64,000 nt of DNA from assembly GCF_016772275.1 (NCBI RefSeq), contig NZ_CP065425.1, positions 2,386,653-2,450,652 of the forward strand, written 5' to 3'. Under the pieces are notes generated by a model. It searched no databases. It saw only the letters and a program-made list of their open reading frames with translations, and was not told the origin of the DNA. This document shows positions 1-9,481 of this stretch, piece after piece. Position numbers and translations under genes: made by a program. Source of the stretch: Heyndrickxia vini (GTDB taxonomy: Bacteria; Bacillota; Bacilli; Bacillales; Bacillaceae_C). Position 1 is the stretch's first letter. Each line of letters opens with the position of its first letter.

Positions 1-562
1 AATACTGATAAAAGTTTTCGATCATTTGCAATCCACTTTCTGTTAATATTGACTCCGGATGAAATTGTACACCTTCAATCCTATACTCCTTATGACGTAC
101 ACCCATAATCTCACCATTAATACTTTTAGACGTAATCTTCAGACAATCCGGTAGTGATTGTTCCTCAACAATTAATGAATGATATCTAGTGACGTAAATC
201 GATTTTTTCATGCCACTGTATAAGCCTTCACCATCATGGTTAATTAATGAAGTTTTACCATGCATTGGCTCACTTGCTTTAATTACTTTTCCTACAAAGC
301 TTTCTGCAATAATCTGATGTCCTAAACAAACCCCTAATATTGGGATTTTCGCAAAGAAATGTTTCACTGCCTCTTTACAAATTCCTGCTTGACTTGGATT
401 GCCCGGTCCGGGTGATAGTAAAAGAAAATCTGGATTCATCTGCTCAATTTCATCAATAGAAATTTGATCATTTCTTACAACCGTTACTTCTTCTCCAATT
501 TGCTTACAATATTGAACTAAGTTATATGTAAAAGAATCATAATTATCAATAACAAGAATCAT
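1..562 (-). CDS. pabA: Glutamine amidotransferase subunit of anthranilate/aminodeoxychorismate synthase (PabA/TrpG), 3' end outside window
   Basis: This class I glutamine amidotransferase would release ammonia from glutamine for a chorismate-using partner (TrpE or PabB), feeding tryptophan or folate synthesis. The reading frame starts at the ATG at 562-560, preceded by TGAGGTAAG, and stays open to the window edge, so the last codons are missing. The protein begins MILVIDNYDSFTYNLVQY, typical of the family. The SPGPGNP oxyanion-hole motif, the nucleophile Cys in GVCLGHQ and the HPES catalytic His-Glu pair are all present. The partner subunit is not visible, so PabA and TrpG cannot be separated; many bacilli use one protein for both roles. 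It is transcribed away from the DUF2512 gene. Confidence 0.9.
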   Translation of the reverse strand, partial: MILVIDNYDSFTYNLVQYCKQIGEEVTVVRNDQISIDEIEQMNPDFLLLSPGPGNPSQAGICKEAVKHFFAKIPILGVCLGHQIIAESFVGKVIKASEPMHGKTSLINHDGEGLYSGMKKSIYVTRYHSLIVEEQSLPDCLKITSKSINGEIMGVRHKEYRIEGVQFHPESILTESGLQMIENFYQY

Positions 563-720
563 TAATACTTACCTCATAATAAAGTTTTGAAACCGTTTTC
601 TACACAATTCTTACAATATAATAACACATTACGTATTGCGATTTACCATTTTTATTTAGGAATAGTTTTTTAAAATATTTTAAAAATAATAGGACAGTAA
701 AGTTGTGAGGTGAAATAATT

Positions 721-1182
721 TTGAAGCATATTAAAGCAATGGCTATTAAATTTGTTGCAACAATCGTGGTTTTATTCGTAATCCTTAATGTTATTTTCGG
801 TATGTCTTTTACGAATGTGTTTTTTATTTCACTTGTTTTATCAGTCGTTTCTTACCTAGTCGGTGATATCGGAATCCTTTCAAGAACGAACAATACTGTC
901 GCAACCATTGCCGATTTTGGTCTTTCATTAATTGTTATCTGGTTTCTTTCCGCAGCACTAACATTTGAAAATCGTACACCGCTTTTCATCATATCGCTTA
1001 TATCAGCCGCCGCCATTGCTCTTGTTGAGATTGTCTTTCATAAATACGTTTCGTCTTATACGTTTGAGAATGAGTCGGAGGATTTTTTACCAAAGCATCG
1101 TTATTACTACTCAAATCATTATCAAACTGAAGCATCAAAAGAAATTGCACCTGATATAGAAAAGAACAAAGAGAATAAATAA
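721..1182 (+). CDS. YndM-like DUF2512 membrane protein
   Basis: Integral membrane protein of 153 residues with four predicted hydrophobic helices in residues 8-110, followed by a hydrophilic tail rich in Glu, Lys and Asn. The length, the YLVGDIGIL segment between helices 2 and 3 and the charged C-terminus fit the DUF2512/YndM family of bacilli, whose function is unknown. Translation starts at TTG with a GAGGTG ribosome site nine bases upstream. It is a single-gene unit, ending at a hairpin shared with the convergent methyltransferase gene. Confidence 0.75.
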   Translation: MKHIKAMAIKFVATIVVLFVILNVIFGMSFTNVFFISLVLSVVSYLVGDIGILSRTNNTVATIADFGLSLIVIWFLSAALTFENRTPLFIISLISAAAIALVEIVFHKYVSSYTFENESEDFLPKHRYYYSNHYQTEASKEIAPDIEKNKENK

Positions 1183-1186
1183 AGTT

Positions 1187-1221
1187 AAGCCAGATGCCAA
1201 TTTCACTGACATCTGGCTTTC
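1187..1221. terminator. Bidirectional terminator between yndM-like and methyltransferase genes
   Basis: Perfect inverted repeat: AAGCCAGATG at 1187-1196 and its complement at 1210-1219, with a 13-base loop. It sits between two convergent genes. Confidence 0.8.
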
Positions 1222-1223
1222 AA

Positions 1224-1994
1224 TTAAATTTTATGAGCTTTTAGGATAATTGCTTCCCCTTTAAAAGAAATGATTGAGTTTTCAATCACTTCAATTTGGA
1301 ACTTTTTCTTTATATCTGAAGAGGCATGAAGCATGAATTCTGTTAATTCATTTTTCTCCTCCGCGTTTAAATTCATTCGATTACACCATGAATCAAATTG
1401 AAACGTTTTTTCAAAGCGGTACATTTCCTCTATATTAAACCCTTTTTCCTCCAACATGCGAATCCATTCGGTTTTTTTCCAAGCACGATAATGACTGTAA
1501 TCTCGTTTTTCCTCAATTTTATTATAAAATTGATCTTGATCATCATTCTCCGGAGAAACATTATCATCTAGTAAAAACATTCCACCTGGCTTTAACACTT
1601 TGTGAACACTTTCGATAAATTTATTTATATTCGGAAAATGATGCGGAGCAATTCTGCATGTTACAATATCAAAACACTCATGATCAAATGGAAGTTTCTC
1701 TGCATCACCCTGAATAAAAGAAACATTTGTACGACCATTGTCTTCAATAAATCCTTTTGCTGCTTTTATCATCTCAGCTGTTAAATCAACTGCAGTTACA
1801 TGTTTTACATAATGGGCAAAAGCATTCGCTGTATGACCCCCTCCGGTAGCAATGTCAAGTACGTCTTCATTACCAGTAAGATTTGCAATTTCTATAAGCT
1901 TTTGAAGATCTTTTCCTTTTTGATGGATTTCACTTGTTACATAGGAATTTGCACTTCTTCCAAATTGCTTTTGAACATTCTTTTTTATATCCAT
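1224..1994 (-). CDS. Class I SAM-dependent methyltransferase (YcgJ/UbiE-like)
   Basis: Soluble methyltransferase of about 256 residues. The SAM-binding motif I is DVLDIATGGGHTA near residue 45, the acidic residue at the end of strand 2 is in VTAVDLT, motif II is FDIVTCRIAPHHF, and LKPGGMFLL follows, so the whole Rossmann core is intact. The order of motifs resembles YcgJ and other UbiE-like proteins; the substrate cannot be told from sequence. I place the start at the second ATG (1994) because GAGGG directly abuts the first ATG and sits at a normal distance from the second. It is a stand-alone gene with no biosynthetic neighbours. Confidence 0.8.
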   Translation of the reverse strand: MDIKKNVQKQFGRSANSYVTSEIHQKGKDLQKLIEIANLTGNEDVLDIATGGGHTANAFAHYVKHVTAVDLTAEMIKAAKGFIEDNGRTNVSFIQGDAEKLPFDHECFDIVTCRIAPHHFPNINKFIESVHKVLKPGGMFLLDDNVSPENDDQDQFYNKIEEKRDYSHYRAWKKTEWIRMLEEKGFNIEEMYRFEKTFQFDSWCNRMNLNAEEKNELTEFMLHASSDIKKKFQIEVIENSIISFKGEAIILKAHKI

Positions 1995-2139
1995 TCCCAT
2001 CCCTCGTTTCTTTGTTCTATGTTAAGATAACCGAAATAATTAATAAGGAAAATTACAATTTATTAATATTATTTCATAAGTTTTTCTTAATTGTTATAAA
2101 TTTTCCATTTTACCTCATACTAAAAAAGAGGTGATTAGA

Positions 2140-2340
2140 GTGGGAATATTTAATACATTGTCAAATTGGAAAACAGAAAGATATGACAGACACGTAGAGA
2201 AAATGCATGATTTAGGGAAATGTCCTGATTGTCGTGGTAGAGGGTTCACTCTTCCTTTGAGCGCTTATGCAGTTGCCTATGAATGTCCTAGTTGTAATGG
2301 AAGCGGACTTTACGCTGATTGGTCAGAAATGAACGGTTAA
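2140..2340 (+). CDS. Small zinc-ribbon protein with two CxxCxGxG motifs
   Basis: Protein of about 66 residues carrying two DnaJ-type cysteine repeats, CPDCRGRG near residue 28 and CPSCNGSG near residue 50, which together could bind one zinc ion. Outside these repeats there is a short basic N-terminus. Such small proteins are common in bacilli and their role is unknown. The GTG at 2131 lies inside the ribosome site AGAGGTG, so the GTG at 2140, seven bases downstream, is the better start. It is monocistronic and ends at the strong hairpin at 2359-2389. Confidence 0.7.
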   Translation: MGIFNTLSNWKTERYDRHVEKMHDLGKCPDCRGRGFTLPLSAYAVAYECPSCNGSGLYADWSEMNG

Positions 2341-2358
2341 TTTATTATGTATAATTGG

Positions 2359-2390
2359 AAAAAGACGCCTAAATCCGTAGGCGTCTTTTC
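2359..2390 (+). terminator. Rho-independent terminator of the zinc-ribbon gene
   Basis: AAAAGACGCCT pairs with AGGCGTCTTTT across an eight-base loop and leads into a T-rich run. Confidence 0.85.
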
Positions 2391-2609
2391 AAAAAAGTTT
2401 TGCGGCGAATAACCCGTATGACCACATTCATACGTTTAGCAAACGCTCGGTTTTCGACTTACGCAAATAGCTCATCGCATAATAAGAATAACATAGAATT
2501 GAAAGTAAAACAATAATTCTCTAGTTTTTTCACTTCTTTTTTATTATTATTGTTAATATTATTAATTATATTTAATTTTTCAATAATTCTAAGACTAGAG
2601 GTTCAATCT
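2391..2609. other. Gap holding two small adjacent hairpins, origin unknown
   Basis: No gene is visible. At 2415-2434 CGTATGA pairs with TCATACG, and the overlapping 2433-2445 gives CGTTT-agc-AAACG. The surrounding 70 bases are richer in GC than the flanks. The rest of the gap is AT-rich leader of the protease gene. Confidence 0.4.
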
Positions 2610-3500
2610 ATGAAAAGTTTTTTAAATCCCAAAAAGGGGTTAAATCAAACGTGGAGATATATAGTCTCTATACTGATTATTTTAATTTTTATTATCATTG
2701 GGACCCTTTGCTATTTTGCGGCATTATATTTTACTAGCAGGCATGCTGAAGAAATGGTAGATTTCGATGAGGTAGTATTTTCCAATCCATTAATAGACCT
2801 TTTCGCCAATAATGCTATGACGATTTTTTGGATTGTAGGCTTATGGGTAGCTGCACGCGTTTTACTTAGACGATCGTTGAAAACTTTTATCACTCCTTAC
2901 CGTACAATTCGTTGGAATCAAATCATATATGGATTTTCCGTTGCCTTTAGTTTATTCGCTTTACAATTAATAATTGATCTCATAATAAATCCAAGTGACT
3001 ACTATTTTCAGGGCTTCCAATTTTCTAACTTTCTATTTTTAATTATGATTTCACTAATTACGTTCCCTATTCAAACAACTGCTGAGGAATTACTTTTTAG
3101 AGGATTTTTACTACAATTTTTTGCTAAAATCACAAAAAATCCAATCCTGTTAAGTTTAATGATTGGTGGGATATTTGGTATTTTGCATTTTAGTAATCCG
3201 GAAATGGAAAATGGTGCGTTCTGGATTGGTGTTGACTACATAGCTATCGGTGTTATTTGGACTTATGTTACCATTAGAACCAATAGTTTAGAAGCTACAA
3301 TTGGGGCACATGCAGCAAATAATATTTTTATAAGTCTATTTATTGCTTCTAACAATTCGGCTGTGGGTCAGCTTCCATCATTATTTTTTACCAATAACAA
3401 CGAGGCAACTGCGATAACAACCCTTACTTCAATCCTTCCTAACATCCTATTTATGATTGTTATGATTCGTACTTCAAACAAAAAAGGTACTGGACGTTGA
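2610..3500 (+). CDS. CPBP family intramembrane glutamic endopeptidase (Abi-type)
   Basis: Membrane-embedded protease of 296 residues with about eight hydrophobic helices. The three CPBP motifs are present in order: the EExxxR motif in AEELLFRGF near residue 155, FGILHF near residue 187, and HAANN near residue 233, which supply the catalytic Glu and the metal or water-binding residues. Relatives include CAAX prenyl proteases and bacteriocin self-immunity proteins; the substrate here is unknown and no bacteriocin gene lies nearby. I start it at the ATG at 2610 because TAGAGGT lies eight bases upstream. An in-frame upstream ATG at 2550 has no ribosome site. Confidence 0.85.
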   Translation: MKSFLNPKKGLNQTWRYIVSILIILIFIIIGTLCYFAALYFTSRHAEEMVDFDEVVFSNPLIDLFANNAMTIFWIVGLWVAARVLLRRSLKTFITPYRTIRWNQIIYGFSVAFSLFALQLIIDLIINPSDYYFQGFQFSNFLFLIMISLITFPIQTTAEELLFRGFLLQFFAKITKNPILLSLMIGGIFGILHFSNPEMENGAFWIGVDYIAIGVIWTYVTIRTNSLEATIGAHAANNIFISLFIASNNSAVGQLPSLFFTNNNEATAITTLTSILPNILFMIVMIRTSNKKGTGR

Positions 3501-3517
3501 CTCCAATACCTTTTTTT
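3481..3517 (+). terminator. Probable terminator of the CPBP protease gene
   Basis: GGTACTGGA and TCCAATACC pair with one mismatch and run into seven T residues. The left arm overlaps the last codons of the gene. Confidence 0.55.
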
Positions 3518-3794
3518 ATTCCACTCTTATCTAAATCTTTTACTTCAATTACCTTTTCCTTATGTTCCCTCACTTCAAAATTTTCATATTTATTTTAGAT
3601 AATTCAATTACCTTCGTAAACAGAAGTAATAGAAATTTAATAACAATTCTGCATTTTTCTATTTTAAAATAATTAAATATAGAGTGAATTTTATTTATTT
3701 TTGTTATTAAAAGGTTTTCAATTGTTTATTTTTACTTTTTATATTATATTTTAATAATAAATAATTTCGTTTTTGTATTAATTGGGGGGTATAT
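3518..3794. other. AT-rich gap upstream of the symporter gene
   Basis: About 280 bases, very AT-rich, with no reading frame that has a ribosome site. It must contain the promoter and leader of the symporter gene, but I could not single out one convincing promoter. Confidence 0.4.
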
Positions 3795-5039
3795 ATGAAA
3801 AAAATTGGATTAGCTTGGCAGATACTTATTGGACTAGTCCTCGGGATTATTATTGGGGCTATTTTTTATGGTAATCCAGGAATCGGAAAGTATTTACAAC
3901 CGATTGGGGATATTTTCTTACGACTAATTAAAATGATTGTTATTCCAATTGTTATTTCAAGTATTATTGTAGGTGTTTCTAGTGTAGGAAATGGAAAAAA
4001 CCTCGGTAAACTTGGTGGTAAAACGATTCTTTATTTTGAAATCGTCACAACTATTGCTATTTTAGTTGGGCTTCTTGTTGCGAATGTATTCCAGCCTGGT
4101 AAAGGCATTAATATGCATTCAATCCACAAGGTAGACATTGGTTCTTATGTTGACACAGCAAAAAATGTAGAAAGTCATGGATTTGCTGATACGATCGTCA
4201 ATATTGTTCCAAAAAATATATTTGAAGCATTTATAAACGGCGATATGCTTGCCATCATCTTCTTCTCTGTTCTATTTGGATTAGGTGTTGCAGCAATTGG
4301 TGAAAAAGGAAAACCAGTTCTCGCCTTTTTCCAAGGAACAGCAGAAACAATGTTCTATGTTACAAATTTAGTCATGAAATTTGCACCGTTTGGAGTATTT
4401 GCACTTATTGGTGTTACCGTTTCCACTTTCGGATTAGAATCATTAATTCCACTAGGAAAACTTGTTATTACTGTTTATTTAACGATGATAGGCTTTATCC
4501 TCATTGTATTAGGTGGAATCGCCAAGTTAGTCGGTGTGAATATCTTTCATTTACTGCGACTGCTTAAAGATGAGTTAATTTTAGGATATTCAACAGCAAG
4601 TTCAGAGGCTGTTCTGCCGAAGATCATGGAAAAAATGGAGAAATTCGGTTGTCCAAAATCGATCACTTCATTTGTTATTCCTACTGGATATTCCTTTAAC
4701 CTTGATGGTTCTACATTATATCAAGCATTAGCAGCCATCTTTATTGCTCAAATGTATGGAATTCATCTTTCGTTTACGCAACAATTATCACTTGTCCTAG
4801 TTTTAATGGTAACATCAAAAGGAATCGCTGGAGTACCAGGTGTATCCTTTGTTGTTCTTCTTGCTACTTTAGGAACTGTTGGAATTCCTATTGAGGGCTT
4901 AGCATTTATTGCTGGTATCGATCGAATTCTTGATATGGCTAGAACTGTCGTAAACGTTGTTGGAAATTCACTAGGTGCGATTGTTATCTCGAAATGGGAA
5001 GGACAATTTAAACAAAATAAAGATATACTAAAATCTTAA
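3795..5039 (+). CDS. gltT: Dicarboxylate/amino acid:cation symporter (DAACS, GltP/GltT type)
   Basis: Secondary transporter of 414 residues that imports glutamate/aspartate or C4-dicarboxylates with protons or sodium. The family signature SSEAVLP (serine-rich motif, re-entrant loop 1) lies near residue 267. The NLDGSTLYQ motif of helix 7, which binds cation and substrate, is near residue 300, and the GVPGVSFV re-entrant loop 2 and the DRILDMARTVVNVVGN helix follow in order. Length and topology match GltP/GltT of bacilli. The ribosome site GGGGGG precedes the ATG. It is a single gene flanked by a terminator shared with the convergent phosphoesterase gene. The exact substrate is not decided by the sequence. 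Confidence 0.88.
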   Translation: MKKIGLAWQILIGLVLGIIIGAIFYGNPGIGKYLQPIGDIFLRLIKMIVIPIVISSIIVGVSSVGNGKNLGKLGGKTILYFEIVTTIAILVGLLVANVFQPGKGINMHSIHKVDIGSYVDTAKNVESHGFADTIVNIVPKNIFEAFINGDMLAIIFFSVLFGLGVAAIGEKGKPVLAFFQGTAETMFYVTNLVMKFAPFGVFALIGVTVSTFGLESLIPLGKLVITVYLTMIGFILIVLGGIAKLVGVNIFHLLRLLKDELILGYSTASSEAVLPKIMEKMEKFGCPKSITSFVIPTGYSFNLDGSTLYQALAAIFIAQMYGIHLSFTQQLSLVLVLMVTSKGIAGVPGVSFVVLLATLGTVGIPIEGLAFIAGIDRILDMARTVVNVVGNSLGAIVISKWEGQFKQNKDILKS

Positions 5040-5042
5040 ATA

Positions 5043-5077
5043 AAAATGGATTCCAATTTAAAATTGGAATCCATTTT
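5043..5077. terminator. Bidirectional terminator after the symporter gene
   Basis: A 17-base perfect inverted repeat, AAAATGGATTCCAATTT and its complement. A-rich and T-rich flanks let it serve both convergent genes. Confidence 0.88.
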
Positions 5078-5128
5078 ACATATCCATTATATTAAGGATA
5101 AACTCCGTGTCTAAATTTACTCGAACAG

Positions 5129-6244
5129 TCATATCATTTCACTTTCATCAAGTATATTATTTTCTTTAGCAACCCAACCGACTTTTCTCTCTTTCATTAT
5201 CAAATTATAACCACTGCAACTATCATCAATGACGGATATGTGATCTCCTTTTCTTAAATTTATTTGTGAACAAGAAACATCGGTTTTGGCAAAAAATTCA
5301 CCTAAATCGTTTTGATAAATATATTCATTTTTCACATAAAGTTTCCGTTTGGTATCCACTTGTTTACATAATGTAAAATGATCCCCATCTTCAAGTGGAG
5401 CAATTTTATAATGCGGGTAAGTTATAATGCCACTCATTTTTGGATCTGCTATAAAGTCTTCTACCACTTTATAAGTTGGAAATTGATCTGTATATATATA
5501 TGAAAAGGTATCTTCATCTAATGATTGATTAATAATTAATGCGTTTAATTGTCCTGCTTCCCTCACCATGTTTCCACCATCAATTGCTATAATTTTTTTC
5601 GTATGATCAATAATTGGATTATTATTTGTTGTTTCTAATGAATAATTAGCAACTGGCCAATGACCCACAACAACATATTTATTTGAACAATGTGATTTAT
5701 GTAAGAACGACGGAATAGAGATGGCAGTCTCACGATTGGTATCTTCCCAATTTTGAAGGTCTTCTAGCCCCGCATGTACAAATATATACTTATCTGTCTC
5801 AATAGCTGTAGTTAGATTGGTTAACCATTGAATTTCGTTTGAAAAATTCTTAGTTAATAAACCTTTTACCTCTTGGATTGTTGTGTTTTCATTAATTGAA
5901 TATTCTAGCTGTGAAAGCCATTCATTAAATAATGTATGTTTCCTATTTCGTAAATAATTGATTATTTGTGGATTCTCATTTAATAGCTCATCTATTAATG
6001 CCTCGCAATTACCTTCATTTACAAATACATTAGGATGATTGTTTGAAAGTTCCATAACATATTGCAACACACCCTTACTATTGCTCCCTTTTTCACATAA
6101 ATCACCATTTATGATTAAGTAGTCATCATTACAAAAATTTACTTTTTCTAAAAGTTTTGTGAAAAGGTCTAATTCACCATGAATATCCGAGATAACAATG
6201 ATTCTTACTTTATTTGGAATTGATAGTCTTTTTATTTTGTCCAT
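5129..6244 (-). CDS. Metallophosphoesterase with a C-terminal SH3-like region
   Basis: Protein of 371 residues. Residues 1-240 form a calcineurin-like phosphoesterase: SDIHGE (DxH) near residue 20, NGDLCEKG (GDxxE) near 48, GNCE near 79, VHAG near 155 and GHWP near 195, giving the expected metal ligands in order. The block is PPP-phosphatase-like but with C in place of H in the GNH motif, as in several phosphodiesterases of this superfamily. The C-terminal 130 residues hold two SH3-like stretches, ending VGWVAKENN, that could bind peptide or cell wall. No signal peptide is visible, so it is probably cytoplasmic. The ribosome site is AGAGG. Substrate unknown. Confidence 0.75.
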   Translation of the reverse strand: MDKIKRLSIPNKVRIIVISDIHGELDLFTKLLEKVNFCNDDYLIINGDLCEKGSNSKGVLQYVMELSNNHPNVFVNEGNCEALIDELLNENPQIINYLRNRKHTLFNEWLSQLEYSINENTTIQEVKGLLTKNFSNEIQWLTNLTTAIETDKYIFVHAGLEDLQNWEDTNRETAISIPSFLHKSHCSNKYVVVGHWPVANYSLETTNNNPIIDHTKKIIAIDGGNMVREAGQLNALIINQSLDEDTFSYIYTDQFPTYKVVEDFIADPKMSGIITYPHYKIAPLEDGDHFTLCKQVDTKRKLYVKNEYIYQNDLGEFFAKTDVSCSQINLRKGDHISVIDDSCSGYNLIMKERKVGWVAKENNILDESEMI

Positions 6245-6475
6245 GTATATGCCTCTTTTCTTACTTTATTTCTATATTAATGCTAGCTTTCCTTAGCTAT
6301 TTTAAATATTCGACATATTTTTTTCTTACCCTTTTACCAATTAATATTTAAATAAGAAAAGTCAAGCAAATTACTAATAACCTATTAAAATGAATAGAAA
6401 AAAGAAAACACACTAGTCTTCCCTCTATAGGGGAACATATCAATATTGTTAGATTCTTTTTTGTCCAATGTTATT

Positions 6476-6570
6476 CGTGCACATGATCACCATTTTTGTA
6501 ATTTTTTCTTCCCGTATACGATCCTTGCGGGCACTTGATTCCCCTTTTTGCACTTTTATCTTCCCGAATA
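6476..6570. repeat. Imperfect direct repeat, two 43-base units
   Basis: Units at 6476-6518 and 6528-6570 match at 34 of 43 positions, with a period of 52 bases. Both contain a TTTTTG stretch and end in TCTTCCCG followed by a tA/aA-rich tail. They lie between the phosphoesterase promoter region and the argH terminator. No reading frame is present. Confidence 0.7.
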
Positions 6571-6606
6571 TAAAAAAGTTTCATCCATCTCAGATGAATG
6601 AAACTT
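6569..6606 (-). terminator. Terminator of argGH
   Basis: AAGTTTCAT-x-CATCT pairs with AGATG-x-ATGAAACTT. On the minus strand it is followed by TTTTTATA, just past the argH stop codon. Confidence 0.85.
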
Positions 6607-6620
6607 ATAAGTTGGTACTA

Positions 6621-7994
6621 TTAACTTAGTTTACCTTCTGCCAATACAATTTGTTGCTGTACTTGTTCGGATGATGTTCCACCAAAACTATTTCTTGCTT
6701 CAACAACATGCTTTGGTTGTAAGACGACAAAAATATCTTCTTCAAATAACGGATGGAAAGATTGATATTCTACAAGTGATAAGTCTAGTAAGTACTTTTT
6801 ATGTTGGATAGCATATAAGACAATTTTTCCGATAATTTCATGTGCTTGACGGAAAGGAAGACCTTTCGTGACAAGATAATCTGCAATATCTGTTGCATTT
6901 GAATAATCATTTGTTACAGCTGCATACATTTGTTCTTTATTGACAGTCATCGTCTTAATCATTGGTGCAAGCAAACGTAGTGAACCATTTAATGTTTCGA
7001 CGGTATCGAGCATTCCTTCCTTATCTTCCTGCATATCTTTATTGTAGGCTAATGGTAATCCTTTTAATACGGTTAATAAACCGATTAAATTACCATATAC
7101 TCTACCTGTTTTACCACGCAATAATTCCGGTACATCTGGATTTTTCTTTTGCGGCATAATGCTAGATCCCGTGCAAAATGAATCATCTAGTTCAACAAAT
7201 TGATATTCTTGGCTTGACCATATGACTAATTCTTCGGAAATACGAGAAATATGGGTCATCATAATCGATGCAATGGATAAAAACTCTAATATAAAATCTC
7301 GATCGCTAACAGCATCTAAACTATTAGGATAAACGGTAGCGAACCCTAATAATTCTGCACTGCGGTTACGATCAATTGGAAAAGTCGTCCCTGCTAAAGC
7401 TCCTGCACCAAGCGGTGACCAATTGATACGTTTCAAACTATCGACCAATCTTTCTTTATCTCTTTCAAACATCCAAAAGTAGGCAAGTAAATGATGGGAA
7501 AATAGGATTGGTTGTGCCCTTTGCAAATGTGTATAGCCCGGCATAATCGTTTCGATATTTTCCTTCGCTTGTAGTAACAAGGCATTTTGAACCTGTTTAA
7601 CTTGCTCAATTAATTCGCTCGTTTGTTTTCGTAAATAGAGATGCATATCTGTTGCAACTTGATCATTTCTGCTTCTTCCAGTATGTAATTTCCCACCTAC
7701 TGGACCAACTTCTTCAATTAACAATCTTTCAATATTCATGTGAATATCTTCATCTTCTATAGAAAATTGAACTTCTTCTTTCATAATTTTCTGTTCAATG
7801 GATTGTAAGCCTTGTTTAATTATTTCAACATCGTCCAATGGGATAATTCCACATTCACCCAGCATTTGTACATGTGCTAAGCTGCCCTCTATATCTTCTA
7901 ATGCCAGCTTCTGATCAAATGTTATAGAAGCTGTAAACCTTTCTACTAATTCATTTGTTTCTTTTGTAAAACGTCCGCCCCAAAGCTTTGTCAT
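6621..7994 (-). CDS. argH: Argininosuccinate lyase
   Basis: Catalyses the last step of arginine synthesis, splitting argininosuccinate to arginine and fumarate. The 457-residue length is normal. The fumarase/aspartase superfamily signature [12 protein letters not shown] lies near residue 280, and HTGRSRNDQ and [11 protein letters not shown], which shape the active site, are intact. A longer reading frame exists, but GGAGG lies a proper distance from the ATG at 7994, giving MTKLWGGRF, the usual start. It follows argG on the same strand after a 250-base gap that contains a repeat element, and its transcript ends at the hairpin at 6569-6606. Confidence 0.97.
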   Translation of the reverse strand: MTKLWGGRFTKETNELVERFTASITFDQKLALEDIEGSLAHVQMLGECGIIPLDDVEIIKQGLQSIEQKIMKEEVQFSIEDEDIHMNIERLLIEEVGPVGGKLHTGRSRNDQVATDMHLYLRKQTSELIEQVKQVQNALLLQAKENIETIMPGYTHLQRAQPILFSHHLLAYFWMFERDKERLVDSLKRINWSPLGAGALAGTTFPIDRNRSAELLGFATVYPNSLDAVSDRDFILEFLSIASIMMTHISRISEELVIWSSQEYQFVELDDSFCTGSSIMPQKKNPDVPELLRGKTGRVYGNLIGLLTVLKGLPLAYNKDMQEDKEGMLDTVETLNGSLRLLAPMIKTMTVNKEQMYAAVTNDYSNATDIADYLVTKGLPFRQAHEIIGKIVLYAIQHKKYLLDLSLVEYQSFHPLFEEDIFVVLQPKHVVEARNSFGGTSSEQVQQQIVLAEGKLS

Positions 7995-8071
7995 TTGCGT
8001 TGCCTCCTGCACGACTCTTCAAATTCTATATTTATGGCTGTTTTCGTAAAGTTTGTTGTTTTTGAGAATGA

Positions 8072-8206
8072 ACCGTTCCTTTCCGCTACAGACACTTGCT
8101 TTTTCGCGGTGCTACGATGAGCCTCCTCATCGCTTCGCTCCCCGCGGTGTCTCATCTGTCCAGCTGATCCCGCAGGAGTCAAGTGCCTTCCGCTCCAATC
8201 CACTCT
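8072..8206. repeat. GC-rich intergenic repeat element between argG and argH
   Basis: About 135 bases that are far richer in GC than their surroundings. Internal hairpins include CGATGAG-cctc-CTCATCG at 8115-8132 and an outer pair CACTTG (8093-8098) with CAAGTG (8180-8185). A TTCCGCT word recurs at both ends. The composition and words such as CCCGCAGGAGTC and CCTTCCGCTCC resemble, from memory, a dispersed non-coding element in Bacillaceae intergenic regions. Open frames on both strands cross it, but they carry no ribosome site and no protein-like sequence. Confidence 0.6.
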
Positions 8207-8245
8207 GTGCGATAAGTGGAAAGAAACAATATTTTAGAAAAAGCC

Positions 8246-9457
8246 CTAGTTATTCACTTCTAGTTTCGAATGAATTTCAGAATATACTTTTGTTGGTAAT
8301 CCCCATAATTTTATGAAGCCAACCGCTGCATTATGGTCGAATGCATCTCCTTTTGAATATGTTGCGAGCTCTTCATTATATAAGCTATATGGTGATTGGC
8401 GTCCTGTCACAACATGTGTACCTTTGAAGAGTTTTACACGTACTTTACCTGTTACCGTTTTCTGTGTTTCCTCTATAAACGCATCAATTGCCGGCTTTAA
8501 CGGAGAATACCATAAGCCTTCGTAAATGATTTTTGCCAATTGTTGTTCTACCGTTAACTTAAATTGTGTTACTTCACGAGGCAATGTTAAAAATTCGAGT
8601 TCTTTATGGGCATTAATTAATAATAGGGCAGCAGGATTTTCATATACTTCACGTGATTTGATTCCTACTAAACGGTTTTCGATATGATCAATTCTTCCGA
8701 TGCCATGTTTGCCAGCGAGTTCATTGAGAGTTTCAATTAATTCAACTAGATTCATAGGTTGATCATTCAATGCAACCGGAACACCTTCCTTAAAGTCTAT
8801 TTCAATATATTCCGCTTCATTTGGTGTTTTTTCAATTGGATTTGTCCAATCGAATGCTTCTTCTGGTGCCTCGTTCCACGGGTTTTCTAATACTCCCGCT
8901 TCGCATGCTCTTCCCCAAATATTTGCATCTATTGAGAATGGATTATCTAAATCAATTGGGATTGGAATTCCGTGTTGTTCCGCATAGGCAATTTCCTCAT
9001 CGCGAGTCATTCCCCATTCACGTACAGGTGCGACCACTTTTAATAATGGATTCAACGCTTGGATAGAAACTTCAAAACGAACTTGATCATTCCCTTTTCC
9101 AGTACATCCATGTGCAACTGCCACAGCACCCTCTTGCTCAGCCACATCCACTAGCAGCTTAGAAATCAACGGTCTACTTAATGCAGAAGATAAAGGATAT
9201 TTTCCTTCATATAATGTATTTGCCTTTAAGCTTGGTAAAATATAATCTTTTGCCAGCAATTCTTTACCATCTATCATTACCGCTTTAATTGCTCCCACAT
9301 TAAGAGCTTTTTGGCGAATCGCCTCTAAGTCTTTTCCTTCACCTACATCTATGCCTAATGCAATGACATCATAACCATATTTTTCTTGTAACCATTTAAT
9401 TGAAACAGATGTATCTAATCCACCTGAATAAGCTAGAACAATTTTTTCTTTTGCCAT
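8246..9457 (-). CDS. argG: Argininosuccinate synthase
   Basis: Joins citrulline and aspartate to argininosuccinate with ATP. The N-terminal ATP-pyrophosphatase P-loop [10 protein letters not shown] is intact near residue 10, as are [13 protein letters not shown] (citrulline/aspartate binding) and [13 protein letters not shown] near the C-terminus. The 403 residues fit the family. The ribosome site AAGGAGAG precedes the ATG. It heads a separate argG-argH unit with its own ArgR-box promoter rather than relying only on readthrough from argF. Confidence 0.97.
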   Translation of the reverse strand: MAKEKIVLAYSGGLDTSVSIKWLQEKYGYDVIALGIDVGEGKDLEAIRQKALNVGAIKAVMIDGKELLAKDYILPSLKANTLYEGKYPLSSALSRPLISKLLVDVAEQEGAVAVAHGCTGKGNDQVRFEVSIQALNPLLKVVAPVREWGMTRDEEIAYAEQHGIPIPIDLDNPFSIDANIWGRACEAGVLENPWNEAPEEAFDWTNPIEKTPNEAEYIEIDFKEGVPVALNDQPMNLVELIETLNELAGKHGIGRIDHIENRLVGIKSREVYENPAALLLINAHKELEFLTLPREVTQFKLTVEQQLAKIIYEGLWYSPLKPAIDAFIEETQKTVTGKVRVKLFKGTHVVTGRQSPYSLYNEELATYSKGDAFDHNAAVGFIKLWGLPTKVYSEIHSKLEVNN

Positions 9458-9481
9458 GTCTATCTCTCCTTTGCATAAATA

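Noticed and set aside
5129-6244. Cys instead of His in the GNH motif of the phosphoesterase
   Set aside because: GNCD/GNCE is found in other active members of this superfamily, so it is not strong evidence of inactivity.
7991-8316. Open frames on both strands across the argG-argH gap
   Set aside because: They lie over the GC-rich repeat, have no ribosome sites and read as Arg/Ser/Pro-rich non-protein sequence.
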